Shown here: in pieces, positions 1 through 9,197 of the stretch | How the letters are laid out: every line of letters begins with the position of its first letter | How positions within the stretch are numbered: the first letter of the stretch is position 1 | NCBI GenBank assembly: GCA_035708205.1 | Contig: DASSSY010000002.1 | Span: 62,001 to 126,000, forward strand | Source: DASSSY01 sp035708205 | Lineage (GTDB): Bacteria > Bacteroidota > Bacteroidia > Chitinophagales > Chitinophagaceae | DNA length: 64,000 bases | Direction: 5' to 3' | Translations under genes and position numbers: made by a program | The notes under the pieces: model-generated | Seen by the model: the letters and a program-made list of their open reading frames with translations, nothing else | Told to the model about the DNA's origin: nothing | Databases searched by the model: none

Positions 1-315
1 AAAGGAACTTGCTATAATTGATATAATTGGGAGTAATGCCAATAATGTCCCCCAGTTGAAAACACCATCATCAAAAAGGCTTACGGTAAATCCAATGTCA
101 AAGGGCAAAATAAGTAAACAGCTTATAATTCCTATTATTAATCCTAATTTCTTTTTTATTATTAATAACGGTGAGGCGGCTGCAAAAAGTAGCACAGACC
201 CTATTAAAGCCATAATGGGCATATAGTTTGCAAAGCCTGCCGAAACGCCAAATAAAAACAGAACTACCCAAAACGTAATCAATCCCGTTATAATATAACA
301 AATATAAGTTCTCAT
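1..315 (-). CDS. Small multi-pass membrane protein (partial, candidate immunity protein)
   Basis: An open frame of 105 codons starts at the ATG at 315 and runs off the left edge, so the C-terminus is missing. The product is strongly hydrophobic, with about four likely membrane segments (residues roughly 5-27, 30-50, 54-75 and 88-105) separated by short polar turns, including a KKK turn near residue 54. The start lies 4 bp after the stop codon of the RHS protein, so the two are almost certainly co-transcribed. I do not recognise a family. A small protein directly behind the variable tip of an RHS protein is the usual position of an immunity gene, and membrane-spanning immunity proteins exist; that role is inference. 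The region is AT-rich, like the tip and unlike the RHS core. Confidence 0.6.
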   Translation of the reverse strand, partial: MRTYICYIITGLITFWVVLFLFGVSAGFANYMPIMALIGSVLLFAAASPLLIIKKKLGLIIGIISCLLILPFDIGFTVSLFDDGVFNWGTLLALLPIISIIASSF

Positions 316-319
316 ATTA

Positions 320-3300
320 TTATTTAGCTTGAGGTGATTGTGAAGTAAATAATTTATTCCATTGTTGGATGGTGTAATTTGTGTCTCCTACTTTAACTCC
401 TGTAAAATTTCCCTTTTTATCCGTAGTAATGGTAAAATTGAAACTTGTAACAGGTCTATCTTCATTTTCTCCCCATAGTTCTGTAAAGGGGCCTGTATTC
501 TTTCCAACTCCTTTAGCTATTTGTCCGACACCAATAAAGACGTTATTCCCATTGGGGTCTGTAATAAATGCTTCTGTGCTTGGAAAGTTATCTCCTGTTA
601 ATTTACCACTGATAGATAAAGTACCCGCTTTTTTGTTTTCAGTGATGGAGAAGTCAGAAAACACATCAATATTTGGTGTAAATCTTTTAGGTGTTTTAGG
701 GTTGCCAGCCGCTACATGACTGCCAAAAGTAAAAGTTCTTGAACCCCCATTTTTAGAAATTGCGAAAGGTTCGTCAAATTTAACCGATGGAGTGGCCGTA
801 GCTTTATGGCTGGGATCATCAACCTTCCATGAAGGATTGCTCCATGCCTTCGTAGTTATAGAACGTTTGTCAGTATCAAAATTTATTCTTTGATTTACTC
901 TTGCTGTTACAGATGAACTTGTAGAATATCCTCTATTGTCTCCGTGATAGCCAAATCCAAATGCTTCAAATGGAGCAAAAGCCCTAATTGTTATGGGGTA
1001 TGGAATTAATCCCCCTATATCAATAAACTTTACCGGATTATCAAAGGCATAACTATAAGGAGAATAGGCGGGCATCTTGGTTGCTAAGGCATCAATGCTT
1101 GTCCATCTTCCAATTTGCATATCATATTGCCTGGCTCCGTAATCGTACCAATTCAGTCCGAGGTCGTCCTGCAGCTCTTTTCCGTTGTACCGGTATTTGT
1201 TCTCTATGCCGCCAAAAGCCTGGGAACTAATGGCACTCATTGTGAGTCCGAAGGGGTAATACATATCCTCTTCCAGCACCTGCCCGGTATAATGCTCCAG
1301 GTGGACATTATCAAACCAGACATCATTACCGATGCTCTGGTTGTCGATATACACCAGGATATAGCCTGAATGCGTAGTCGTGACCTGGCCAATGGGAGTA
1401 AGCGTTGCCCACCCGTTGTTTGCGGTTATGGGCACCTGCACGGCGCCGCTTTCCTGTGGCACCAGCTGCATTTCATCATTAAAGACGAGGTAATTCAAAT
1501 GCGCTTTAGGCAGTTCGGGATCATCATGCTGATTCAACAAATTGTTCAGCTGCTCCGCCATAGCGGGGTTGCCCACGGTCTGCTCTATGATGCGGGCGTT
1601 CTCCGGCAGCTCCGAAAGCGGGATGCCGTCATAATTCATGCCGCCCGTCAGGGTGCTCAGCAGGGACGACACAATGCTGCCGGCGTCCACGCTGCCCTCA
1701 TCCCGGAACTGCCCTTCGTAATGCGCGTCGGCGCTGATGTCGAACCGGTCGCCGGGCATCACCCGCAGCATGATGGCGGTGCCGACCTGCCGGTCGGGAT
1801 CCCCCGCTACCAGCTGGGCGGCCATCTGGTCGTCCGGGTCGGTGCTGCCGGGCTTGGCCGAGCGCACGGCCGGTATATTGTCAAAGAACAACTGCTCCAC
1901 GTTGGCGCTGGCGATCTCGTGTTTGGCCAGGTACTGCGGCGAAACAGGACTGGCCGTCACCACGCTGCGCACATTGCCTAAATGGTCCTTGATAAAATAA
2001 TCATACACGAACCTGGTCAGCCCGAAAGTAGAATCGGTGGCCACCGGGCGGCAACGGCCCTCTTCGTTCAGGATATACTGCAAAACGTCGTTTTTATACA
2101 CGAAGTTACCGATATAATCGTAAGTGGTGGTGGCGCCGCCCGATGTCCTGATCCTTTTTTCCAGCCGGTTGCCGGAAGCGTCATACACATAAGTAATGGC
2201 GCCTTGCCCGTTCACCGTGATCTTTTCCGGCTTGTTGAGAAAGTTATAGGTTATGGACGTGATCTTCTTATTGGCATCAGACACTAAGTTGCCGTTGGCG
2301 TCATAAGCATATTCCGTGGCCAGGTCCGCGCTGTCCTTGAAATCGGGCAGGCCGGTGGTATTTGCCGGCGCTACGGCGTCTTTCACCTTCACCAGCTGAT
2401 TGCTGCCGGCGGCATAGGTATAGGTCAGCTGGTCCATATCAATGGGCTGGGTGGTCACGCCCCTCTGGTCCATGCGCTTCAAATTACCGTCCAGGTCATA
2501 GCCGATATTGGAAACGGTATAATCATAATCGTCCTTGCCCCAGTCGTAGCTGCCCTGGGTGGCGCTTTCGTTCCGGCGGTATTCGGCATAGCTTAAGCGG
2601 TTCATGAGGTCGTAGCTGTAGCCGTAGGCGTTCTCGTTGCCGACGCTGCCCAGGGCGTGCATGCCCTGCCAGGTGATCCCGGCGACATTGCCGTTGTACA
2701 GCCGGCTTTTAAAGCCCTGGTCATAAAACAAATGCTCCTCGAAATATATTTTGGTGAAAGGAATGGGAACGCCCCAGGCGGTAAGGGTATCGTTGCTGCC
2801 GGCCACGATCTCGTTCAGGAAGCCCCTGACATTATATTTATGGTGGACATTGCCTACGGTCAGCTCTTTAGTGACCAGCCGGTCCAGGTGGTCGTAACTG
2901 TAGGCCGCCAGGTCATAAGGAACGCCGCCGTTAATGCTTTGCCGCACCTGTCCCACCAGGTCGTTACCGCCACCGTTAGCGAAATTGCGGTCATAGGTCT
3001 TTTCAAGTGTGATCTCAGTAAGCACATCCGTGGCGCCGGGCACGGGTTTGGCATCGGGGTTATGGTGGTCGGTCACGGTCTTATACAGCTCGCCCTGGAA
3101 ATAATACAGGTTGGAGGTGATATCAATGCCGCCTTCCAGGTTCTGGCCCTGGCTTTGGATGATCCTGCCGTTATCATCGTAATAATTAACGGTCATCAGC
3201 CAATTGTTGGCCGTGGGGTTATCCGGGTCCAGTACCCGCAGCTTTGTGCCGGTAACCCGGCCCATGACTTTCGCGGCCTTAACGGAAGGCACGACTGTAG

Positions 3301-4774
3301 CGGCGGAATAGGACGGGAACTGGCTGTTGTCAAAGCTGAAGCCGGAAAAAGCATTATTGCCGTAATCATCATAATAAATATAGCTCAGGATGGTCCCGGC
3401 GCCCGGGCTTGTGGTTACGGAAGCGGGGTAAACATGCCAGAGGCTGTAATTCTTCAGGTAATAATACAGCGAGGGGGCGGCATAGGCCGTGCCGTTGTTA
3501 ATGACATTCTGAATGGTGCTCCTGTCGGCGGCCGTGCTTTGCACCCGGCCGGTCACCATGGGGCGGTCCATGGCGTCATAAATGGTGAAGGCCCAGCTGC
3601 CGCCGGCGCGCAGGTTGCCGTCCTGGTACATCACCTGGCGGTCCCGTTTGTCATACACAAAATATTCCACCGCCTTGCCGGGCAGCTTCTTCTCCACCAG
3701 GCGGCTTCGCTCATCATAGGTATATTTATAGCACAGGCCGTCGGAAATGGCCTGGGTGATGTTGGGAAAGGCATAAGTATAATTATGGTTGGTGTAAGCG
3801 CCGGCATTAACGACCTGGTAATTGGCCAGGGCCGCTTTAGCGGCTTCGGGCGGCAGCACATAGCGCAGCCGCCCCAGGTCGTCATAAATATAGACGGTAT
3901 AGGCCCAGTTGACGGTAAAGACGTCGGCGGGCACGCCGGCGGGGTACTGTGTGCCGGTCACCTTTTGCGCCAGCGTCCTTGTAAAGACCACCCGGCCTAA
4001 CTTGTCTTTGGCCTCCTCGCTCATCTTGCCGTCCTCGTCCGTGGTGCGGGTAATGTAAAGCGTACCTTCACTATAATCCCCGGCATACTGAGGCAGGGCG
4101 GTGGCGGCGCTGCCCAGCGTATAGCGGGGCCAGCTCCCGGTAACGTTATAATATTGGGGTGAAGCGCCGTTGACCAGGTAGCTGATATCCCTATTGGTAT
4201 TGTAGTCAAAAGTCTTTCCCCGGTGGCTGCCTACCCAGCCGTGACCGGGCGACAGCTGCTGTACGGGCCTGTTGAGCGGCGAGTTGTCATAAACGGTCTG
4301 CGCGTAAGGCTCTTCGCCCGTAGAGCCGGCATAAAAGTTCTGGATGTCCGACTTCATATTGTAATGATAGTTGCCGGTAGCGCCGGCAAGTGTGGGAAAA
4401 GCATAGGGCAGGTACCGGTAGCTTTGCCGGCCGGAGGCATCATAAATAAAAGACTGCACCAGGTCATAGCCGTCGGCCTGCGCTTTTTTGCTCACCGTCT
4501 GCAAAGGCCTGCCCAGCCCGTCAAAATATTGGGTGGTCTGCCGGTAAAAGCCTAAAGCGTTAAACGATGTCCCCGGCTGGTCGGGCGTTTGCTCCCGGAC
4601 ATAGTTCTGGTCGGTATTGCTGCCGTTATAAATTCCGGGCCAGTTGGTCACTGCGGGAGGAGTGGTCACCGTGGCGGGGATATTGGCGCCCGGGCTGACC
4701 TGTTGGGCAAAAGTTTGGAGGCCTGGTAATAAGAGATATAATAGTATGAAACTCGAGAAAGAAAGATTTTTCAT
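320..4774 (-). CDS. RHS repeat-associated core domain protein (DUF6443-type) with variable C-terminal tip
   Basis: A 1484-residue exported protein. A Sec signal peptide occupies residues 1-24 (hydrophobic core, then FAQ). The N-terminal part carries DUF6443-like motifs such as QYFDGLGRPLQTV near residue 85, followed by many YD repeats (YDxxGR-type) through about residue 900. The RHS core signature LGLNWYDYGARQYDMQIGRW lies near residues 1201-1221 and ends with a SPYSYAFDNP motif near 1241. After that point the sequence changes character: about 230 residues begin with FAPFEAFGFGYHGDNRGY and look beta-rich, with no catalytic motif I recognise. The DNA of this tip (about 320-1050) is much more AT-rich than the GC-rich core (about 1100-4700), as expected for exchangeable polymorphic-toxin tips. 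It is the second gene of a minus-strand operon, 17 bp behind the SpvB-like gene. Toxicity is inferred from architecture only. Confidence 0.88.
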   Translation of the reverse strand: MKNLSFSSFILLYLLLPGLQTFAQQVSPGANIPATVTTPPAVTNWPGIYNGSNTDQNYVREQTPDQPGTSFNALGFYRQTTQYFDGLGRPLQTVSKKAQADGYDLVQSFIYDASGRQSYRYLPYAFPTLAGATGNYHYNMKSDIQNFYAGSTGEEPYAQTVYDNSPLNRPVQQLSPGHGWVGSHRGKTFDYNTNRDISYLVNGASPQYYNVTGSWPRYTLGSAATALPQYAGDYSEGTLYITRTTDEDGKMSEEAKDKLGRVVFTRTLAQKVTGTQYPAGVPADVFTVNWAYTVYIYDDLGRLRYVLPPEAAKAALANYQVVNAGAYTNHNYTYAFPNITQAISDGLCYKYTYDERSRLVEKKLPGKAVEYFVYDKRDRQVMYQDGNLRAGGSWAFTIYDAMDRPMVTGRVQSTAADRSTIQNVINNGTAYAAPSLYYYLKNYSLWHVYPASVTTSPGAGTILSYIYYDDYGNNAFSGFSFDNSQFPSYSAATVVPSVKAAKVMGRVTGTKLRVLDPDNPTANNWLMTVNYYDDNGRIIQSQGQNLEGGIDITSNLYYFQGELYKTVTDHHNPDAKPVPGATDVLTEITLEKTYDRNFANGGGNDLVGQVRQSINGGVPYDLAAYSYDHLDRLVTKELTVGNVHHKYNVRGFLNEIVAGSNDTLTAWGVPIPFTKIYFEEHLFYDQGFKSRLYNGNVAGITWQGMHALGSVGNENAYGYSYDLMNRLSYAEYRRNESATQGSYDWGKDDYDYTVSNIGYDLDGNLKRMDQRGVTTQPIDMDQLTYTYAAGSNQLVKVKDAVAPANTTGLPDFKDSADLATEYAYDANGNLVSDANKKITSITYNFLNKPEKITVNGQGAITYVYDASGNRLEKRIRTSGGATTTYDYIGNFVYKNDVLQYILNEEGRCRPVATDSTFGLTRFVYDYFIKDHLGNVRSVVTASPVSPQYLAKHEIASANVEQLFFDNIPAVRSAKPGSTDPDDQMAAQLVAGDPDRQVGTAIMLRVMPGDRFDISADAHYEGQFRDEGSVDAGSIVSSLLSTLTGGMNYDGIPLSELPENARIIEQTVGNPAMAEQLNNLLNQHDDPELPKAHLNYLVFNDEMQLVPQESGAVQVPITANNGWATLTPIGQVTTTHSGYILVYIDNQSIGNDVWFDNVHLEHYTGQVLEEDMYYPFGLTMSAISSQAFGGIENKYRYNGKELQDDLGLNWYDYGARQYDMQIGRWTSIDALATKMPAYSPYSYAFDNPVKFIDIGGLIPYPITIRAFAPFEAFGFGYHGDNRGYSTSSSVTARVNQRINFDTDKRSITTKAWSNPSWKVDDPSHKATATPSVKFDEPFAISKNGGSRTFTFGSHVAAGNPKTPKRFTPNIDVFSDFSITENKKAGTLSISGKLTGDNFPSTEAFITDPNGNNVFIGVGQIAKGVGKNTGPFTELWGENEDRPVTSFNFTITTDKKGNFTGVKVGDTNYTIQQWNKLFTSQSPQAK

Positions 4775-4791
4775 AATAACTATTTTAAGGG

Positions 4792-7700
4792 TTATTGCGG
4801 CCGGTAGTGGTAGGTATATTTCTTCAGGATCCTGCCGTCCTTGTCCTTGATGTCTGCCAGTCGGCCGAAGCCGTCATAATCATAATAGGTCGCCATATTA
4901 TTGGGGCCCGTTTTGCTGGTCATGCCCAGGGGCGGGCGGTAGGTCATGCCGGTAATGATAGCGTTGGGGAACTGTGTCCTGATCTGCTGGATGACACCGC
5001 GCAGGGCCTGGTCGCTGGCCGGGCTATTACAGGTGGCCTGGATGGCCGGGTTCGCGTCCAGGTAGGTCGTTAAGGCGGCGGTATCTACATGCTCAATTTG
5101 GGCAACCGGGTAAGCGCTGTTATATCCCCAGAGAATAACAGTGCTGATGCCTTGTCTTGTGGTGTAGCTTAAGAGGTTGCCTTTGGCATCATACTTATTA
5201 AAGGTAACTTCCGTTTGCAGGGCGTTATTGTAAGTAGAAGACTGCTTGCTTTTCAGCTGGACCTGGCTGCCGTTAAACAGGTCGTAATTATTGAGCTCCG
5301 TTGCCGTCAGCGTGCCGTTGTTATAGGTTTTGGTAGATACCGGCAGGCCAATCATATTTTGGTTCAGCATCGCGGTCTTTACGGAAGATGCGGCCATGTC
5401 CGGCGGATAGGTATAAGCCGTTTTGGAAATAATGCCATCGCTGTTTTTTGTCTGTTTGGATTTCAGTAGCTGTGGAACAGTAGGATGATAGAAGTTGTCT
5501 GTTATGGTTGAAATGGAGTCCGGGTAATAAAAGGTTTCAGTTTGTTGGACTAATCTTGAATAGCCGGTATTCAGCTTGCAGGAGTCGAATTTAAAAATGT
5601 ACTCCAGATTCTTAGAATATGCTCCGGAATAATCGAGCGGGAACCACATTGATATAAGCATACTCCCCATCTCTCTGTTCCCATTGAAAAATACACCTAT
5701 GGCAACGGTACCGGAATCCATAAAATTATAATTATTCTTCGCTTCTCTTACTAAATTATAATTGCCGTTTTTAAAACTATAATCTTTTTCAGATAATAAA
5801 AGGCCGGTTTTATAAGACTGAGACCCGGCTGACATAAATGGATATCTCAAATCAATATCATCAGGGTACATGGCCGGGTTGGTATACTGAAACTCCTTTT
5901 TCCCCTCATCGTCGGTAACAATAGTAACCCATTCATAACCAATATGACTACCATTCGTAGTCCCTAATTGATATTTATTTCGGGATAAATGAACTTCCAA
6001 TGGACTGATAGTGACAGATGGCCCATCGGGAGAGCCCGGGCCTGCGGAGCAACCTTCATATAAATCCGAACTTGATTTGTGTGTCGTGTACTGCGGTAGG
6101 TCATAAATAATGCCGCTGGATAAGCCAGGACTACCTGGAATGGTATAATAAAATTGTTTTGATACAGTTTTATTGCTAACCGGGTCAAAGTTTTCAATCC
6201 TTTTTATCCGTGCACCGCCTACAGGAATTTTCGAATAGGTAACTGTTGTATCTTCAATCTCAAAATACAAGCTGATTGAGGCATAATCAGGCTGATGTGT
6301 CTGGACGTCTGCACATTGAGCTTCAGACATAAATATATAAGTCCCAGGCTGGAATTCTCTGAATTCGGTAGTGAAATAAGGTCCGACAATCGGGGTGTCA
6401 TTGGTGTAATTGAACTGGATTTGCTTAATTGTGGTAAGGGTTCCATTTACAAGTTTTTTGATAAACATTTTAGGCTTTTTAGGGCCGCTACAACTCCCGT
6501 TAATGTATGCTTGATATTCTAAGGCAATATTTGAAACAGTAGGAATAATTATTGTATCAACAGCCACTTTTAAGATTCCACTACTGGAGTCAGCATCGGC
6601 ACGTATAGTGGAATAATACCAGCTCTTTGGATGCAAGTTATAGTCTGCAATTGGTTTATTTTCGGCTCTGCTGCAATCGTTCGCCTCGTAAATAAAACGG
6701 GTGCTTCCGCCTGTCGGATAAACGATGTCAGTTAATAAGCCTTTAAGGCAGGCAGATGTATCAACTTCTCTGTTCCCGCCAACATACGGGACAGGAATAT
6801 CAGAAGGGTCGTTTACAGAAGCAGGATAAATATGGCCGATAAAACTTGGCACCAATGATAAATTATTTGTACGGCCATTGAAATACCCCCAGTGATCAAT
6901 GGCATAAGAAGCTATTGATTTGGGTATACTATCATTGTAAGAGAAAAGGTAATGTTTCTCGGCCGCCTGGTTATTTCCGTTTATCGTCACTTTTCTAAGA
7001 GTTAAGCGACCCGTAAAATAGTCATGCTTCAGTCCCCACGATTTTATAGGAGTTGAATTATTCAATAACACAATACTGTCAAGTGACTTAAAGGAATTCA
7101 AAGCCTGGAGTGTTTGAGTATCTTTCCTCGGCGTATTGTAATAAAATTTAATTTCCTGGCCGTTGGAAGATGTTATTTTGCTTATTCTTTTTTGATAATA
7201 AGTTGTTGGATTTATAGAATACGAAAACTTCCGGTCACCTCTATGATGAGGTGATTGCACTGATACGCAGGTATTAAAAGCTATTGTATAATCGCTCTGG
7301 AATGAAAATTGCTGGGATTTCATATCCATTAACCGATAACTATATGGTTCATATAAAAAACTGACAGAATTTTGGTTTGGGTCTTCAATCTTTGAAAGAT
7401 ACCAGGATGATGTAAATGTCTTGGGGCCGTTCACATACCCGCAATTCGGGTCATTTATAGATAGAGGGTCTGTTTCAGTAGTCGTTTCAGTTGAAGAAAA
7501 TGTATATTTTGTACCATCTTCGATAGTTATGATCCATTGGATAATATTGCCGTTACTATTTTTGTTATATTCAATCTTAATCGGGCTATTACTCATGTTA
7601 ATAATTTCTCCGTTCCAGTCAAAGAAAAATTTTCCGGCATAGTTACCGAAGTTATAATAAAAGATATCCGGCTGGAGGTCAATGCAATATTGGGATGCCC

Positions 7701-8178
7701 AATACCAATTTTCAAGAGTGTTACTGACGGTAGTAAAATCAAAACTGGCTGGAGGAATGCCATTAGTGAAGGTTCTGTCATATTCATTAATTGCCGTAAG
7801 AAATCCGCCATAATCATCTGCTCTTCCCATTACAGCTCTTGTAATAACCCCCAAACCACCGATTTGCCAGCCTAAACCAACATTATTAGCGACATCGCCA
7901 ACTTTTATACCTTCGCCGCTGCTATAATTTAAGCTAACCGGAACAGATACCTTGCCGGCGGTTATTTCTGCTACCGGAATATTAAAATTTACAGTTCCGG
8001 TATAATAGCCAAAAGGTATTTCACCATAGCTTCCTAAGGTTGAGGCCTCCGGAGACGGAGGAATTATATTAATCTGTGTCTTATCGGAGCTCCTGTCCGA
8101 TGAAGTTTGTCCTGAGGCATCGAATCCCCCTGAAATGATTAACAAAGAAAATAGAATTAGAAAGATATTTTTCTTCAT
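4792..8178 (-). CDS. SpvB-like/YD-repeat exported protein, partner of the RHS protein
   Basis: A 1128-residue protein with a signal peptide (residues 1-23). Residues about 45-125 carry the Bacteroidota motif series GEIPFGYYTGTVNFNIP, VSLNYSSGEGIKVGD and GLGWQIGGLGVITR, typical of the first protein in paired YD-repeat loci. The middle is beta-rich and has no clear motif. YD repeats occupy roughly the last 230 residues, and the protein stops just after a DGFGRLADIKDKDGR repeat, without an RHS core. The next gene begins 17 bp downstream with the DUF6443 part, so the pair looks like one long YD shell divided between two polypeptides. The middle of the gene (about 5500-7950) is AT-rich compared with its 3' end, suggesting different histories of the segments. 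Secretion through Sec is supported by the signal peptide; no T9SS sorting domain is visible. Confidence 0.85.
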   Translation of the reverse strand: MKKNIFLILFSLLIISGGFDASGQTSSDRSSDKTQINIIPPSPEASTLGSYGEIPFGYYTGTVNFNIPVAEITAGKVSVPVSLNYSSGEGIKVGDVANNVGLGWQIGGLGVITRAVMGRADDYGGFLTAINEYDRTFTNGIPPASFDFTTVSNTLENWYWASQYCIDLQPDIFYYNFGNYAGKFFFDWNGEIINMSNSPIKIEYNKNSNGNIIQWIITIEDGTKYTFSSTETTTETDPLSINDPNCGYVNGPKTFTSSWYLSKIEDPNQNSVSFLYEPYSYRLMDMKSQQFSFQSDYTIAFNTCVSVQSPHHRGDRKFSYSINPTTYYQKRISKITSSNGQEIKFYYNTPRKDTQTLQALNSFKSLDSIVLLNNSTPIKSWGLKHDYFTGRLTLRKVTINGNNQAAEKHYLFSYNDSIPKSIASYAIDHWGYFNGRTNNLSLVPSFIGHIYPASVNDPSDIPVPYVGGNREVDTSACLKGLLTDIVYPTGGSTRFIYEANDCSRAENKPIADYNLHPKSWYYSTIRADADSSSGILKVAVDTIIIPTVSNIALEYQAYINGSCSGPKKPKMFIKKLVNGTLTTIKQIQFNYTNDTPIVGPYFTTEFREFQPGTYIFMSEAQCADVQTHQPDYASISLYFEIEDTTVTYSKIPVGGARIKRIENFDPVSNKTVSKQFYYTIPGSPGLSSGIIYDLPQYTTHKSSSDLYEGCSAGPGSPDGPSVTISPLEVHLSRNKYQLGTTNGSHIGYEWVTIVTDDEGKKEFQYTNPAMYPDDIDLRYPFMSAGSQSYKTGLLLSEKDYSFKNGNYNLVREAKNNYNFMDSGTVAIGVFFNGNREMGSMLISMWFPLDYSGAYSKNLEYIFKFDSCKLNTGYSRLVQQTETFYYPDSISTITDNFYHPTVPQLLKSKQTKNSDGIISKTAYTYPPDMAASSVKTAMLNQNMIGLPVSTKTYNNGTLTATELNNYDLFNGSQVQLKSKQSSTYNNALQTEVTFNKYDAKGNLLSYTTRQGISTVILWGYNSAYPVAQIEHVDTAALTTYLDANPAIQATCNSPASDQALRGVIQQIRTQFPNAIITGMTYRPPLGMTSKTGPNNMATYYDYDGFGRLADIKDKDGRILKKYTYHYRPQ

Positions 8179-8573
8179 AGTATTTATTACATTGATTTAA
8201 TTTTTCTTTTTCATAGCCTATCCTGATCATCAGCGGCGTTCTTAACCATATTGCCGGTGCAAGAAGCTATTGCCTGCCATAGGTGCCGTTCCCCTGGCTA
8301 TTCAGCCGTGGCGGAAAAGACAATATGGATAAGCGGGTCTTCATTATCTGGCCTCATGCTTTCTTTTGAGCTGAGCGGAATTTAAAAATATTACCAAAAT
8401 AAAAAAGGTTGCCGGACATCCTAACGGACGTCATCAGTAACAAAGCAATTTTTCCGGCGGACATACCGGAATGGTTTCCAGGATAAGGGATGGGTGCCTG
8501 CCGGAGCCGTGCCGAAAGCGAGGTAAAAGCAAACTGTTAAACAATAAATTACTTTTCTCCAACAATGCGAGAA

Positions 8574-8604
8574 CAAAAATATAAAGGTTTTTTAAAAAGC
8601 CAAA
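8574..8604 (-). promoter_or_regulatory. Bacteroidota-type promoter for the YD/RHS operon
   Basis: On the minus strand, TTTG (8604-8601) is followed after exactly 19 bp by TATTTTTG (8581-8574), matching the Bacteroidota sigma consensus TTTG-N19-TAnnTTTG. The only minus-strand gene downstream is the YD-repeat gene starting at 8178. The long leader is unusual, so a second promoter nearer the gene is possible. Confidence 0.6.
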
Positions 8605-8710
8605 TGATGCGCCAGAATATTTTATGCATTGGCCTTTGTATTTTACCATTCCAGGCTGGTATTTTACAAGCGGATTCTTTTCAAGGCCCGCTAAATAGTG
8701 TTTGTACAAG

Positions 8711-8742
8711 ATTGGTAATTTACAAGAGGAATTGTAGCTTTG
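8711..8742 (+). promoter_or_regulatory. Bacteroidota-type promoter for the XRE regulator
   Basis: TAGCTTTG at 8735-8742 matches the -7 consensus, with ATTG at 8711-8714 at 20 bp spacing. The start codon is 24 bp downstream at 8766. Confidence 0.55.
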
Positions 8743-8765
8743 TCTTCCTTTCTCAATTTATTTTT

Positions 8766-9137
8766 ATGCATGTAGGACACAATATTGCCCGTTTAAGGAA
8801 TTACCGGGGCATAAAGCAAGAAGATATGGCGAACAGGTTACACATGAGCCAGCAAAATTACTCCCTAATAGAGAAAGCTGGGAAAGTTAAGGATGACGTG
8901 CTGCAAAAAATTGCCACAGAGCTGGAATATGATGCAGAATTCATCAAGGCGCTTCCCGATACGCCACATGTTTACAGCAGCCACCAAAGCGGGGGCAATG
9001 TCATTAACTATGAGTTCAATCCAATAGAAAAGATTATTGAATTGTATGAGCGTCTTCTTCAGACCGAAAAAGAAAAGAACGCTTTGCAGGATGAATTACT
9101 CAAGACAAGATCTTCTGCACGGCGGCAAAGCCAGTAA
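8766..9137 (+). CDS. XRE-family helix-turn-helix regulator
   Basis: A 123-residue protein with an N-terminal HTH of the Cro/C1 type. Residues 4-60 read NIARLRNYRGIKQEDMANRL, then a recognition segment MSQQNYSLIEKAGKV, and end with an ELEYDAEFIKAL segment typical of small Bacteroidota HTH proteins. The C-terminus (about 85-118) is a probable coiled coil (IEKIIELYERLLQTEKEKNALQDE form, shortened here). I chose the ATG at 8766 because the promoter lies directly upstream and the frame before it encodes no conserved sequence. A longer frame from 8565 would place a promoter inside the gene. It is divergent from the YD/RHS operon and could regulate it, but no operator was identified. Confidence 0.8.
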   Translation: MHVGHNIARLRNYRGIKQEDMANRLHMSQQNYSLIEKAGKVKDDVLQKIATELEYDAEFIKALPDTPHVYSSHQSGGNVINYEFNPIEKIIELYERLLQTEKEKNALQDELLKTRSSARRQSQ

Positions 9138-9197
9138 GCTGGGATTATCTTCATAAGCGCGCATCCGGGGATAGGCCTGCGGTAAGTCTCCCGGGGA

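Larger units (their letters stand above)
8179..8765. other. Intergenic region between divergent YD-repeat operon and XRE regulator
   Basis: About 590 bp without a convincing gene. It contains a consensus minus-strand promoter at 8574-8604 and a plus-strand promoter at 8711-8742. The distance from the minus promoter to the start codon at 8178 implies a leader of roughly 390 nt, in which I see no recognised riboswitch or strong hairpin. Confidence 0.6.

Noticed and set aside
2657..4000. 447-codon open frame antisense to the RHS gene
   Set aside because: It lies wholly within the RHS coding sequence, has low-complexity Gly/Val/His text without a recognisable domain, and arises from the GC-rich, repetitive YD-repeat DNA.
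320..8178. Type VI secretion or insecticidal Tc-toxin locus
   Set aside because: Both YD-repeat proteins have Sec signal peptides, and no VgrG, PAAR, TcA or TcB-type genes are in the window.
8434..8709. 91-codon minus-strand frame between the YD-repeat gene and the XRE gene
   Set aside because: It covers the minus-strand promoter at 8574-8604 and has no conserved sequence.
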